Source: Alteromonas ponticola (GTDB lineage Bacteria > Pseudomonadota > Gammaproteobacteria > Enterobacterales > Alteromonadaceae). From it: a stretch of 64,000 bases of DNA. Below are positions 56,285-64,000 of this stretch, in pieces. Each line of letters begins with the position of its first letter. Positions within the stretch are counted from its first letter, which is position 1. Location of the stretch: the NCBI RefSeq assembly GCF_012911815.1, contig NZ_JAATNW010000001.1, forward strand, positions 124,001 to 188,000. Reading direction: 5' to 3'. Made by a program: the position numbers and the translations under genes. The notes beneath the pieces are model-generated. The model was not told where the DNA came from. It saw nothing but the letters and a program-made list of their open reading frames with translations, and made no database searches.

Positions 56285-57691
56285 TTAATTGGTGCGGCCA
56301 TATCGGTCAGAAAAACGCACTATGTCGTCTTCACCGAGATAGGCGCCTGACTGCACTTCAATTAACTCCAGAGGAATTTTTCCTGGATTTTCAAGTGCAT
56401 GCACATCACCTATGGGAATGTACACCGACTCATTCTCGGTTACTAATTTGGTCGTCTCGCCCACGGTGACCTTGGCGGTGCCAGATACCACAATCCAGTG
56501 TTCTGCGCGATGATGATGCATTTGAACCGACAGCTTTTCACCGGGTTTGACAGATATCCGTTTTACCTGAAAACGTGCGCCATTATCGATAGAGTCATAA
56601 CTGCCCCACGGACGGAAGACTTCGCGATGAAACTCAAATTCAGGACGTTTTTCCTGTTTAAGTTTATTCACCACCTTTTTGATTTCCTGCACCTTTTCTT
56701 TATGTGCAACCATCACCGCATCTTTAGTTTCTACGACCACCACATCATCTAGCCCAATCACGGCGATAAGACGCTCTTCTGCGTTAATATAACTGTTGTT
56801 TACGCCTTCTAATATTGCGTCACCAATCACCACATTACCGTTTTCATCTTTGCGATCAGCGGTTTCCCACAGCGAACTCCAACTCCCTACATCTGACCAG
56901 CCTGCATCCAGCGGTACCATGGCAGCCATTTTTGTTTTTTCCATGACAGCGTAATCAATTGAGTCGTCGGGGCATTGTTTAAAGGTGTCGGGATCTATAC
57001 GAATGAAATCCAGGTCTTTTGACTCTGAGTCAACCGCAGCACGACAGGCATTGAGTATATCGGGCTGAAACTTCTCCAGCTCCTCTACATAGCGGCTGGC
57101 TTTAAACATGAACATACCGCTGTTCCAGAAATATTGCTGAGACGCTACATACTTCGTAGCGGTGTCCAGATCAGGCTTTTCCACGAATTCTTCAACCAGC
57201 ATACCATCAGCAGCTGGCTTGCCAGCCTTAATGTAACCGTAACCTGTATGTGCAACATCAGGGACAATTCCAAACGTAACCAGATAATCCTTTTGCGCCA
57301 GGGCGTTGGCTTTATCGATGGCACGATGAAACGCAGTGTTATCTTTGATCAAATGATCCGCTGCCAGCACCAACAAAACCGGATCATTGCCATCTTTCAA
57401 TGCATGTAATGCTGCTAACGCGATCGCAGGCGCGGTGTTTCGCCCCATCGGTTCAAGCAAAATACCACCATGATCGATATTTTGCGTGCGCAGTTGTTCT
57501 GCAACCAGAAAGCGATGGCTATCGTTGCAAATGACGATGGGCTTTTCAGCGCCGGTTCCACTAAGTCTGCCAATGGTTTCCTGTAACATCGTCCTGTCAG
57601 ATGTCAGGGCCAGGAACTGTTTGGGTAGTGCAGCGCGAGATTTAGGCCATAAGCGGCTACCACTGCCGCCTGCTAAAATAACCGGTTTCAT
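56285..57691 (-). CDS. manC: Mannose-1-phosphate guanylyltransferase/mannose-6-phosphate isomerase
   Basis: Bifunctional type II enzyme (468 aa): N-terminal GDP-mannose pyrophosphorylase with nucleotide-binding [18 protein letters not shown] (8-25) and EKPD signature [10 protein letters not shown], and a C-terminal cupin domain (from about 350) with the isomerase metal-binding [10 protein letters not shown]. With manB it makes GDP-mannose for exopolysaccharide or O-antigen. No polysaccharide genes adjoin it in this window. The gene has its own upstream region and leads manC-manB. Confidence 0.96.
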   Translation of the reverse strand: MKPVILAGGSGSRLWPKSRAALPKQFLALTSDRTMLQETIGRLSGTGAEKPIVICNDSHRFLVAEQLRTQNIDHGGILLEPMGRNTAPAIALAALHALKDGNDPVLLVLAADHLIKDNTAFHRAIDKANALAQKDYLVTFGIVPDVAHTGYGYIKAGKPAADGMLVEEFVEKPDLDTATKYVASQQYFWNSGMFMFKASRYVEELEKFQPDILNACRAAVDSESKDLDFIRIDPDTFKQCPDDSIDYAVMEKTKMAAMVPLDAGWSDVGSWSSLWETADRKDENGNVVIGDAILEGVNNSYINAEERLIAVIGLDDVVVVETKDAVMVAHKEKVQEIKKVVNKLKQEKRPEFEFHREVFRPWGSYDSIDNGARFQVKRISVKPGEKLSVQMHHHRAEHWIVVSGTAKVTVGETTKLVTENESVYIPIGDVHALENPGKIPLELIEVQSGAYLGEDDIVRFSDRYGRTN

Positions 57692-57952
57692 TTACTTTCC
57701 TTTAATTTAGACTGTTGGCTCAATGAGTTGAACCACTTATTTGTTTAGATAGTATCTTCACTATACGTTGATTTTACGGTGTTAATTGTTCAAATGTCTA
57801 TTTAGTTTGTGCTGAAGGCATAAAGAAAGACAAAATTTGCAATTTAATATTCGCAATCATGAAAAATAGTTTATTGATTTGATGTTATTTTTACGCGCTT
57901 CAATAACTAATTTGATTAAAATACCACTTAGAACACCACAACGAGGCTTTTT

Positions 57953-59041
57953 ATGCACAAACCATACCTGATAGCCATTGTTATGCTTTGCCTGAGCATT
58001 GGACTAAGCTCGCATAGCGTTGCTCAGTCAACACCTGACACTTCACCCCCCCTTTCCATCGGCACTAAAATTGCGCCCCCCTTTGTGATGAAAGGCGAAG
58101 ATCAGCAACTCACCGGCCTGAGTATTGAGCTTTGGGAACAAATGAGTGAGCAACTTAACGCGGAATATGAGTTCAAAGAAGCAGACCTTGACTTGTTACT
58201 TAATGGGTTAAACAACCAGACATTTGACATGTCTATTGCTGCCGTCACGGTGAGCGCTGAACGCGAGCAACAGGTCGATTTTTCTCACCCTTATTTCACT
58301 ACAGGTCTCGCAATCGCAGTGAAAGAGTCTGATGGACGCCTGATGGCTGCAGTGTCCAGGTTTTTTTCCTGGGAGTTTTTCGTTGCGCTCGGGGGATTGT
58401 GCTTATTGCTGTTTGTAGTGGGTGCCTTGCTCTGGGTATTTGAACGTAAACATAATAGTGAACAGTTTGGTGGCGGCACCTCAAAAGGTCTCGGTTCAAG
58501 TTTTTGGTGGGCTGCAGTGACGATGACCACAGTGGGTTACGGTGATAAAGCACCCGTAACGCTGGGTGGTCGTATCATCGGTTTCATTTGGATGTTTGCC
58601 GCCATCATTCTAATTAGTAGCTTTACCGCAGCAATCGCCACCAGCTTAACGGTCAGTCAGTTGTCCGGATCCGTTACCGGACTGGAAGATTTACCTAATG
58701 CGAAGGTTTATACCATTGGCAATTCAGCCAGCGCTAAATTCCTCGAGGCAAATAATATCGGTTACAAACAAGTAGACAACTTAAGCGATGCTCTACAAGC
58801 GCTCTCTGACGGCAAAGTTGATGCCGTTGTTTATGATAAACCGATTCTGCAATATCTGGTCAAGAACGACTATTCAGATGACTTATATATCTTGCCTGAA
58901 ATCATTGAAAGACAAGATTATGCCATTGCATTACCTGAAAATAGTCCATGGCGAGAGCAAATCAACACCGCTCTACTAAAGGTGATTGAAAGTGAACAGT
59001 GGAAAAATACTGTTGATGAATATTTAGGTACAGACGAATAA
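57953..59041 (+). CDS. Prokaryotic ionotropic-glutamate-receptor-like potassium channel
   Basis: Ligand-gated channel of the GluR0 type (362 aa). After a signal peptide (1-25, ending SVAQ) comes the first half of a periplasmic binding domain (35-127, with DMSIAAVTVSAEREQQVDFS). A membrane span follows (140-162), then a pore loop with the full potassium filter TVGYGD (193-198), then a second span (206-228), whose end SSFTAAIATSLTV resembles the SYTANLAAF gate of animal glutamate receptors. The second half of the binding domain is 240-358 with DAVVYDKP. This order S1-M1-P-M2-S2 is diagnostic. Ligand, probably an amino acid, is not predictable. Single gene with its own terminator. Confidence 0.88.
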   Translation: MHKPYLIAIVMLCLSIGLSSHSVAQSTPDTSPPLSIGTKIAPPFVMKGEDQQLTGLSIELWEQMSEQLNAEYEFKEADLDLLLNGLNNQTFDMSIAAVTVSAEREQQVDFSHPYFTTGLAIAVKESDGRLMAAVSRFFSWEFFVALGGLCLLLFVVGALLWVFERKHNSEQFGGGTSKGLGSSFWWAAVTMTTVGYGDKAPVTLGGRIIGFIWMFAAIILISSFTAAIATSLTVSQLSGSVTGLEDLPNAKVYTIGNSASAKFLEANNIGYKQVDNLSDALQALSDGKVDAVVYDKPILQYLVKNDYSDDLYILPEIIERQDYAIALPENSPWREQINTALLKVIESEQWKNTVDEYLGTDE

Positions 59042-59049
59042 GTGAGCTT

Positions 59050-59075
59050 GGGCCACTGCGGGTGGCCCTTATTCT
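59050..59075 (+). terminator. Terminator after the receptor-channel gene
   Basis: GGGCCAC / GTGGCCC stem with a 5-nt loop followed by TTATTCT, 9 nt past the stop. Confidence 0.65.
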
Positions 59076-59084
59076 AGTTTGGAG

Positions 59085-60044
59085 TTAAAGTGCGTCTCGA
59101 CCATGCGGTTCAGCCAACGCTAATTCGGGTCCCACAGAGACTACTTGAGTTGGGTTAATCATGGTGTGGCTAAAATAATAATGATGCTTGATATGCTCGA
59201 AATTAACGGTACGAGCCACATGTTCATATTGATATAACTCTTTCATGTACCCTGTTAGCGCAGGATAATCAGCGATGCGTTTAATATTGCATTTAAAGTG
59301 ACCGTGGTATACCAGATCGAATCGTATCAGCGTCGTAAATAGTCGCCAATCGGCTTCAGTCAGGATATTACCCACCAGATAACGCTGCGTGGAAAGGCGC
59401 TTTTCTAAGTACTCCAAGGCATCAAACAAGTCAGTTACTGCTTCCTCATAGGCTTCCTGAGTTGAAGCGAAGCCGGCCTTGTAAACACCATTATTCACTT
59501 TGTGGTAGACGAGTTCATTAATTTGCTCAATTTCATCACGATGTTCCGCAGGATAAAAATCTTGCTGATCACCGGTGATTTCATTAAATGCGGAATTAAA
59601 AATTCGGATAATTTCTGCTGACTCATTATTGACGATTGATTCCGATTGCTTGTCCCACAGTACAGGTACAGTAACCCGTGTGGTGACATCTGGGACAGCA
59701 TGAGTATACAGCTGTCGCAAAAACTCAAAGTTATAAAGCTTATCTTTAGTCGCGCCTTCAAATGAGTGAAATGTCCACCCATCTTCGAGCATCTCAGGGC
59801 TGACGATAGAAATATCAATCAGGTCGGTCAGCTTTTTTAATTGTCTGAAAATTAGCGCACGGTGTGCCCATGGACAGGCAAGTGAGACGTATAAATGATA
59901 GCGATCTTTTTCAGGCGTGAACTTAGCACCGGTCTCTGCACTGATTACATCTCTGAATTGAGAAGCCTGCCGCTTGAATTTTCCCTCATTACTCTCGGTA
60001 TCGTACCATTTGTCTTTCCACTGCCCGTCTACCAACAATCCCAT
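59085..60044 (-). CDS. yqjG: Glutathionyl-hydroquinone reductase (YqjG/Xi-class GST)
   Basis: Xi-class glutathione transferase that reduces glutathionyl-hydroquinones. The 319-aa protein has the catalytic cysteine C57 in SLACPWAHRA, the N-terminal FRDVISAETGAKFTPEKDRYHLYVS, and the C-terminal helical domain with YLVGNILTEADWRLFTTLIRFD and FKCNIKRIADYP. These are standard family blocks. ATG 60044 follows GGAGA. It is convergent with the channel gene and stands alone. Cytosolic detoxification role is inferred from family. Confidence 0.92.
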   Translation of the reverse strand: MGLLVDGQWKDKWYDTESNEGKFKRQASQFRDVISAETGAKFTPEKDRYHLYVSLACPWAHRALIFRQLKKLTDLIDISIVSPEMLEDGWTFHSFEGATKDKLYNFEFLRQLYTHAVPDVTTRVTVPVLWDKQSESIVNNESAEIIRIFNSAFNEITGDQQDFYPAEHRDEIEQINELVYHKVNNGVYKAGFASTQEAYEEAVTDLFDALEYLEKRLSTQRYLVGNILTEADWRLFTTLIRFDLVYHGHFKCNIKRIADYPALTGYMKELYQYEHVARTVNFEHIKHHYYFSHTMINPTQVVSVGPELALAEPHGRDAL

Positions 60045-60162
60045 ATGTTTCTCCGTGTTAATTATATTAGACTAATTTAAGCACAAGCATGAGATTGCGC
60101 ACTGTTAGATTAGTGAACATTCCATTCTACTTTTTAGAACGTTGAGCTAACCAGCTGAGTGG

Positions 60163-61371
60163 CTACGTGCTTAACTGACTGACAATTGATTTAGCGATGG
60201 GAATGGCGCTGGTAGCAGCAGGCGACGGCGCATTACCCACATGCAACGATCTTGAACTGCTAATGAACTTAAAGTCATGGAGCAGTTCGCCTCGCAGCGA
60301 TACCGCCTGTGCGCGTATTCCAGGACGATAGTAATAGAGATCTTTCTCTCTGACGTCCGCACAATAACGCTGTATTTGCTCTACGTAATATTGCTTACTT
60401 AAACTGGTTTTTAATTCTGACAGTACACTGCTTTTAAATTGCCAAAGTAATTTGTACAGGCCCGGAAATGAAGCCAGTCTCCATAGCTCAGCGGGTTTAA
60501 GGGTAACCCCATCGTACGCTTCTCTGCCTGTCGCCAGCACCGCGTTCGGTCCCACCGTCGTAAAGCCCCCGATCATTTTAGTCAGGTGTACACCTAAAAA
60601 AGGCATGGCCGGGTCAGGAACAGGATAAATCAAACGTTGTGAAACGTTATCGAAACGTTTGTGCAGACGATAATACTCACCCTTAAATGGGACAATTTTA
60701 AAGTCACAGGGTAGCCCTTGCTGACGAATTAATTCGTCTGCATAAACCCCTGCGCAGCTGATCAAGTAATCACCTTTTATTCGTATAGCATCACCGTTTT
60801 GAGTTAACGTGAGTGCGATATGATCAGCATTTTCATCTATCGACTTTACTTGTGCAGCATAAAAAAAACTGACATTTGCTCTGGCAGCCGCTTCTTGCAG
60901 CAAGCAGTTAGTCACCTGTTTAAAATCAGTAATGCCGGTTTGTTTAACCCACATCCCTGCCTGACCGCTGATATTAGGCTCTTTTCGCCTTATTTGCTCA
61001 GCCGTCAACATCTCTGGGTCAAGGTCATTCAGCTTACAGCGCTCGAAAAGATCGGCCAGACGGGCTTCTTCCTGTCGGTTGGTCGCCACCACAATTTTTC
61101 CGCATTGCTCAAAATCGATAGCATTTTTTTTGCAAAGTTCGGTGGTAGCGTCGAGGCCCTCACGACAAAACCGGGCTTTTAAGCTACCCGGGGCATAATA
61201 GACACCTGCGTGTATCACGCCTGAGTTTCGACCAGTTTGGTGCTGCGCTGGCTGCGTTTCTTTCTCGACCAGCGCAATCGTTTTATTGGGGTATTGCAGT
61301 GCTAACTCTCTAGCTACTGCCGCCCCAACGATACCTGCACCGATAATGACAAAATCATAATGAGCCCTCAC
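60163..61371 (-). CDS. lhgO: L-2-hydroxyglutarate oxidase
   Basis: FAD-dependent, membrane-associated oxidase (402 aa) that returns L-2-hydroxyglutarate to 2-oxoglutarate and passes electrons to quinone. The FAD motif DFVIIGAGIVGAAVARELAL opens the protein (6-25); TGRNSGVIHAGVYYAPGSLKA (47-67) is highly typical for LhgO. The C-terminus has FISSSRSLHVGNAPSPAATS. The start is GTG 61371; no ATG precedes the FAD motif. It lies divergent to tcdA with 93 nt between. It fits the neighbouring TCA functions only loosely. Confidence 0.92.
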   Translation of the reverse strand: MRAHYDFVIIGAGIVGAAVARELALQYPNKTIALVEKETQPAQHQTGRNSGVIHAGVYYAPGSLKARFCREGLDATTELCKKNAIDFEQCGKIVVATNRQEEARLADLFERCKLNDLDPEMLTAEQIRRKEPNISGQAGMWVKQTGITDFKQVTNCLLQEAAARANVSFFYAAQVKSIDENADHIALTLTQNGDAIRIKGDYLISCAGVYADELIRQQGLPCDFKIVPFKGEYYRLHKRFDNVSQRLIYPVPDPAMPFLGVHLTKMIGGFTTVGPNAVLATGREAYDGVTLKPAELWRLASFPGLYKLLWQFKSSVLSELKTSLSKQYYVEQIQRYCADVREKDLYYYRPGIRAQAVSLRGELLHDFKFISSSRSLHVGNAPSPAATSAIPIAKSIVSQLST

Positions 61372-61464
61372 TTAACACACCTGAACACTGATTCAATTTG
61401 ATATTTAAGTTAGAATAACGCCCTCTTGATGTATTTGTATAACTTTCTGGAATTTTCTTACTAT

Positions 61465-62238
61465 ATGAGTGATTCACAACGCTTTGGTGGTATCGGGCGT
61501 TTATACGGCCAATCTTCACTGCAAACTTTTGCCAGCGCAAAGGTATGCGTCATTGGAATCGGTGGTGTTGGTTGTTGGTCAGCTGAAGCTTTGGCACGCA
61601 CAGGGATAGGTCATATTACCCTGATCGACCTGGATGACATCTGTGTCACCAATACCAATCGCCAGTTACATGCGCTGAGCGACACCATTGGTTGCGCTAA
61701 AGTTGACGTCATGGCCCAACGACTTAAGCTGATAAACCCCGATTGTCAGGTCACTCCCTTAGAAGATTTTGTTACTCCGGAAACTGTGGCAGAGTATATC
61801 ATCGGTTTTGATGCTGTCATTGAAGCAACTGACAGCGTTAAAGCCAAAGCAGCTATCATTGCCCATTGCAAAAGAAATAAAATTTCCGTAGTCACTGTAG
61901 GCGGTGCCGGAGGTCAGATCGACCCCGCTAAGGTGACTCATGGCGACTTAGCTAAAACCATTCAGGATCCACTCGCGGCCAAGGTGCGCAGCGAACTACG
62001 CAGAAATTATAATTTTTCCTCCAACCCTAAACGACGCTTTGGCGTGGAATGTATCTATTCCACAGAACAGTTGCGGTATCCGCAGCCCGACGGTGAGGTG
62101 TGTTTCAACAAAAGTTCTATGGAAGGGGGTACACGATTGGATTGCGCCGGAGGCTTTGGTGCAGTAGTGACAGTCACCGCAACTTTTGGCATGATCGCAG
62201 CCGCTCGGGTGATCAATCGTTTAAGTGGAGTTAAATGA
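61465..62238 (+). CDS. tcdA: tRNA threonylcarbamoyladenosine dehydratase TcdA
   Basis: E1/ThiF-like enzyme (also CsdL, YgdL) that uses ATP to cyclise t6A to ct6A at position 37 of tRNA. ATG 61465 gives 257 aa opening MSDSQRFGGIGRLYG. The ATP-binding glycine loop GIGGVG is at 31-36, followed by SAEALARTGIGHITLIDLDD, NTNRQLHAL with the conserved arginine, and VGGAGGQIDPA. The open frame to 61426 extends it by 13 residues that are not family-like. The CsdA/CsdE partners are not in the window. Confidence 0.94.
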   Translation: MSDSQRFGGIGRLYGQSSLQTFASAKVCVIGIGGVGCWSAEALARTGIGHITLIDLDDICVTNTNRQLHALSDTIGCAKVDVMAQRLKLINPDCQVTPLEDFVTPETVAEYIIGFDAVIEATDSVKAKAAIIAHCKRNKISVVTVGGAGGQIDPAKVTHGDLAKTIQDPLAAKVRSELRRNYNFSSNPKRRFGVECIYSTEQLRYPQPDGEVCFNKSSMEGGTRLDCAGGFGAVVTVTATFGMIAAARVINRLSGVK

Positions 62239-62283
62239 TCATTTCAGCCATACTAAAAAATTATGCGGTAGCAGGAGAAATGC

Positions 62284-62691
62284 GTGCAACAACACGAACT
62301 TGATCAATTAATGAAAGAATGTGCCAGCGATGCTGTGCAGACAGCTGAGGAAGAATTCAATATAAAGTTGGATTTGACCCAGGAAAGCTTAGGCAGTGTT
62401 GATGACGTATTGCTATCATTTGTCGAAAAGTATAACGATAAAGCATTAGAAGATAACGCGGTTTTCACCATTTGCAATATTTACGGCGCCTATATCGGTG
62501 AGGTTTTCAAAAGTATAGCCGGAGGCGACTGGCGCTACGATCAAAGTAACCCTGAAGCGCCGTTTGTCGTTTTAGATGTTGGTGAGCATTCTTATGCCTT
62601 TTCCGGGATATGCTACGAGAGACTGGTCAACAACAGCAACATCAGCGTTAAAGCCTATTTCGAGCAGGCTTTAGCAAATCAGGTTCAATAA
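62284..62691 (+). CDS. Uncharacterised 135-aa protein (DUF3806-like)
   Basis: Not firmly recognised. The small, acidic, soluble protein has a helical N-terminus (1-30), then VDDVLLSFVEKYND, FTICNIYGAYIGEVFKSIAG and GDWRYDQSNPEAPFVVLDVG. The YIGE...GGDW pattern recalls DUF3806-type domains but I cannot confirm it. GTG 62284 is used; GCAGGAG lies upstream at a workable distance and the nearby ATG is out of frame. It follows tcdA by 45 nt on the same strand and may be co-transcribed. Confidence 0.6.
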   Translation: MQQHELDQLMKECASDAVQTAEEEFNIKLDLTQESLGSVDDVLLSFVEKYNDKALEDNAVFTICNIYGAYIGEVFKSIAGGDWRYDQSNPEAPFVVLDVGEHSYAFSGICYERLVNNSNISVKAYFEQALANQVQ

Positions 62692-62696
62692 ATCAT

Positions 62697-63194
62697 CTAT
62701 CCCGTCTTCGGGTTGATTTTACGCCAATCGCTTAGCATCAACCCGATATGTAGACTTCTCAACACTAAAACCCCCAGTAACAGATTCAATACCAGCCGTA
62801 TCGCCTGTAGCAGTGCAAACTCCCAGTTGCGGTCACTCAATTGCCATAGTGTTGATGCCAGTGACAATACAATTCCGCTCAACAATAATGGTAAAATGGT
62901 TCTGGGCCATTTGACCCTCCCCTTTTTCCACAATCGACTTCGGTTCCCCAACAATAGCAATGTGATGATAAACGGTATGGTAACGATCAATTGCACCACG
63001 AGAAGCTGACGATTGGGATAAAAAAGCTGCAATAGCAAGGTAGTATGTTCGCGAATAGTAAGGGCAAAAACCAACACTATCCAATCTGCGCACACACACA
63101 GCAACAACCAGTAAAACCATCTTGGTGGTTTGATTACTCCCGCTTCATCATAGCAATGTAATGGTAATAACAATCGACCGTTCACCTTTACCAT
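62697..63194 (-). CDS. DUF2919-type inner-membrane protein (YfeZ-like)
   Basis: Membrane protein with about four hydrophobic spans. The segment LPLHCYDEAGVIKPPRWFYW matches the N-terminus of DUF2919/YfeZ proteins, whose function is unknown. I place the start at ATG 63194 (165 aa, MVKVNGRLL), overlapping the acetyltransferase gene by 7 nt. The frame is open to 63296, but the extra 34 residues lie over the neighbour's reading frame. The shared overlap suggests an operon with the GNAT gene. It converges with the 62284 gene, 5 nt apart, without a visible terminator. Confidence 0.65.
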   Translation of the reverse strand: MVKVNGRLLLPLHCYDEAGVIKPPRWFYWLLLCVCADWIVLVFALTIREHTTLLLQLFYPNRQLLVVQLIVTIPFIITLLLLGNRSRLWKKGRVKWPRTILPLLLSGIVLSLASTLWQLSDRNWEFALLQAIRLVLNLLLGVLVLRSLHIGLMLSDWRKINPKTG

Positions 63195-63610
63195 TCCATC
63201 GCAAAATGATGACTGGTAATAGCTAGCTTGTGCCGTAAGTAAAACCGATGCGCAGCAAATCGTTGCACCCCAGAATCCAGATGCAAACTTTGACAACCGT
63301 TAGCCTTAGCAAATTCAATACAGAAATTGAGCATGCGTTCGCCCACCCCTTGGGACCGAACGCTGTCCAGTGTAACCAGATCATCGATGTATAGGTGCTT
63401 CCCCCAAGCCAGTTTCTCACTTACCACGCAACCGGCCACTGCGATACACCTGTCTTGTTGATAGGCGCCAAACAGAATATAGCCATTAGCCTGCTGACGC
63501 TTTATTTGCGTTACCAGCTCGTCAACTTTAAACTGCGGGCGTAATTCACGCATGACATCGGCTGCAGTGATAAGTGCCTGTTCAGATTCAATTCGCTCGA
63601 TGGTGATCAT
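63188..63610 (-). CDS. GNAT-family N-acetyltransferase
   Basis: Single-domain acetyltransferase (140 aa). The acetyl-CoA-binding core is visible as LYIDDLVTLDSVRSQGVGERML (motif A, Q/R-x-x-G-x-G/A at SQGVGE), followed by CIEFAKANGCQSLHLDSG and FYLRHKLAITSHHF. Substrate unknown. It overlaps the DUF2919 gene by 7 nt and diverges from rimO across a 175-nt promoter region. Confidence 0.85.
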   Translation of the reverse strand: MITIERIESEQALITAADVMRELRPQFKVDELVTQIKRQQANGYILFGAYQQDRCIAVAGCVVSEKLAWGKHLYIDDLVTLDSVRSQGVGERMLNFCIEFAKANGCQSLHLDSGVQRFAAHRFYLRHKLAITSHHFAMEW

Positions 63611-63729
63611 TGTTTGCTACGTTCATACAACTATAAGCGTGGATTGTACCGACTTCGCTGATTAATAACAAAAAGCTTAGCTGTTCGATTTTTAACCGTT
63701 CATTTACTGTATTTATCGCTTCGCTCGTG

Positions 63730-63735
63730 TATAAT
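63730..63735 (+). promoter_or_regulatory. -10 box of the rimO promoter
   Basis: Perfect TATAAT, 50 nt before the rimO ATG; a weak -35 (CTGTAT) lies 17 nt upstream. Confidence 0.5.
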
Positions 63736-63785
63736 CCGCCGATTTTCAACCCCAGACGCTTTACCCAAGATGTCAGCGAGGCAGA

Positions 63786-64000
63786 ATGACCGTCAATACA
63801 TATGTTCCAAATAAAACCACTACGTTAGAAACACCGGTTAAGGTGTTAGAAGCAAGTCGCAACACTGAGGTTGATGCGCGAGGATCACGGATTGGTTTTG
63901 TAAGTCTGGGCTGTCCCAAAAACCTGGTCGACTCAGAGCGTATTCTTACGCAGTTACGCACTGAAGGCTATGATGTCGTGCCTACGTATAATGACGCAGA
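63786..64000 (+). CDS. rimO: Ribosomal protein uS12 methylthiotransferase RimO (5' part)
   Basis: The beginning of RimO, the radical-SAM enzyme that adds a methylthio group to an aspartate of ribosomal protein uS12. Only about 71 codons are inside the window; the frame is open at the edge. After roughly 36 poorly conserved residues comes [19 protein letters not shown] and [15 protein letters not shown], which follow E. coli RimO almost exactly, including the first cluster cysteine of the N-terminal UPF0004 domain. ATG 63786 is preceded by GCGAGG. The N-terminal extension compared with E. coli is worth noting but not unusual in relatives. Confidence 0.93.
   Translation, partial: MTVNTYVPNKTTTLETPVKVLEASRNTEVDARGSRIGFVSLGCPKNLVDSERILTQLRTEGYDVVPTYNDA

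Noticed and set aside
56275..56301. ATG start for ManB
   Set aside because: It would overlap manC by 17 nt and add atypical residues, whereas TTG 56274 has AAGGAG at the ideal distance.
1..64000. tRNA genes, rRNA, CRISPR arrays, insertion sequences, integrase or attachment sites
   Set aside because: Looked for by eye on both strands; no cloverleaf, regularly spaced repeats, transposase or integrase sequence was seen.

Overview
The window reads as chromosomal DNA of a marine gammaproteobacterium of the Alteromonadales (Alteromonadaceae-like; genus not assignable from sequence alone). Pointers are a sdhCDAB-sucABCD block divergent from gltA, a VolA-type surface lipase, a PsrA-like TetR regulator, a SucB with two lipoyl domains, and a TonB-receptor-based maltodextrin locus with GH13, GH31 and GH97 enzymes. 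Gene density is high. I found no tRNA, rRNA, IS element, prophage or CRISPR array, and no broken genes.

Layout: 0-4.8 kb holds housekeeping genes (cmoM, ybgI, then the tight operon sohB-tetR-tpm-yaiI). 4.8-10.3 kb holds two large lipoprotein hydrolases, a penicillin-acylase-family enzyme and a VolA-like lipase, each preceded by a FadR-like palindrome. 10.5-14.1 kb: yciK, glnS and a PhyH-like dioxygenase. 14.2-28.4 kb is the main maltodextrin/starch block: a LacI-family regulator, a GH97-GH13-MFS-GH13 operon and a GH13-esterase-GH31-fetB operon. 28.5-36.4 kb carries an orphan exosortase-associated acyltransferase, a SpoU-type RNA methylase and the full histidine-utilisation cluster (hutCUH divergent from hutIG). 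36.4-42.9 kb resumes the sugar theme with a TonB-dependent receptor, a tryptophan-halogenase-like flavoprotein and another GH13 enzyme. 42.9-54.8 kb is the TCA block. 54.8-57.7 kb is manB-manC. The rest holds a glutamate-receptor-like potassium channel, a glutathionyl-hydroquinone reductase, lhgO, tcdA, small unknowns and the start of rimO.

The sugar genes form one predicted pathway. Lipoprotein amylases cut polymer at the cell surface, the TonB receptor moves oligosaccharides across the outer membrane, periplasmic GH13, GH97 and GH31 enzymes trim them, and the MFS permease takes up the products.

The most striking signal is regulatory. A LacI-type palindrome (consensus TGAATACGTATKCA) recurs before the sugar transcription units, and in four copies lies exactly 29 nt upstream of a -10-like hexamer where a good -35 box is lacking. 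This suggests one regulator that activates both halves of the locus although the hut genes lie between them.
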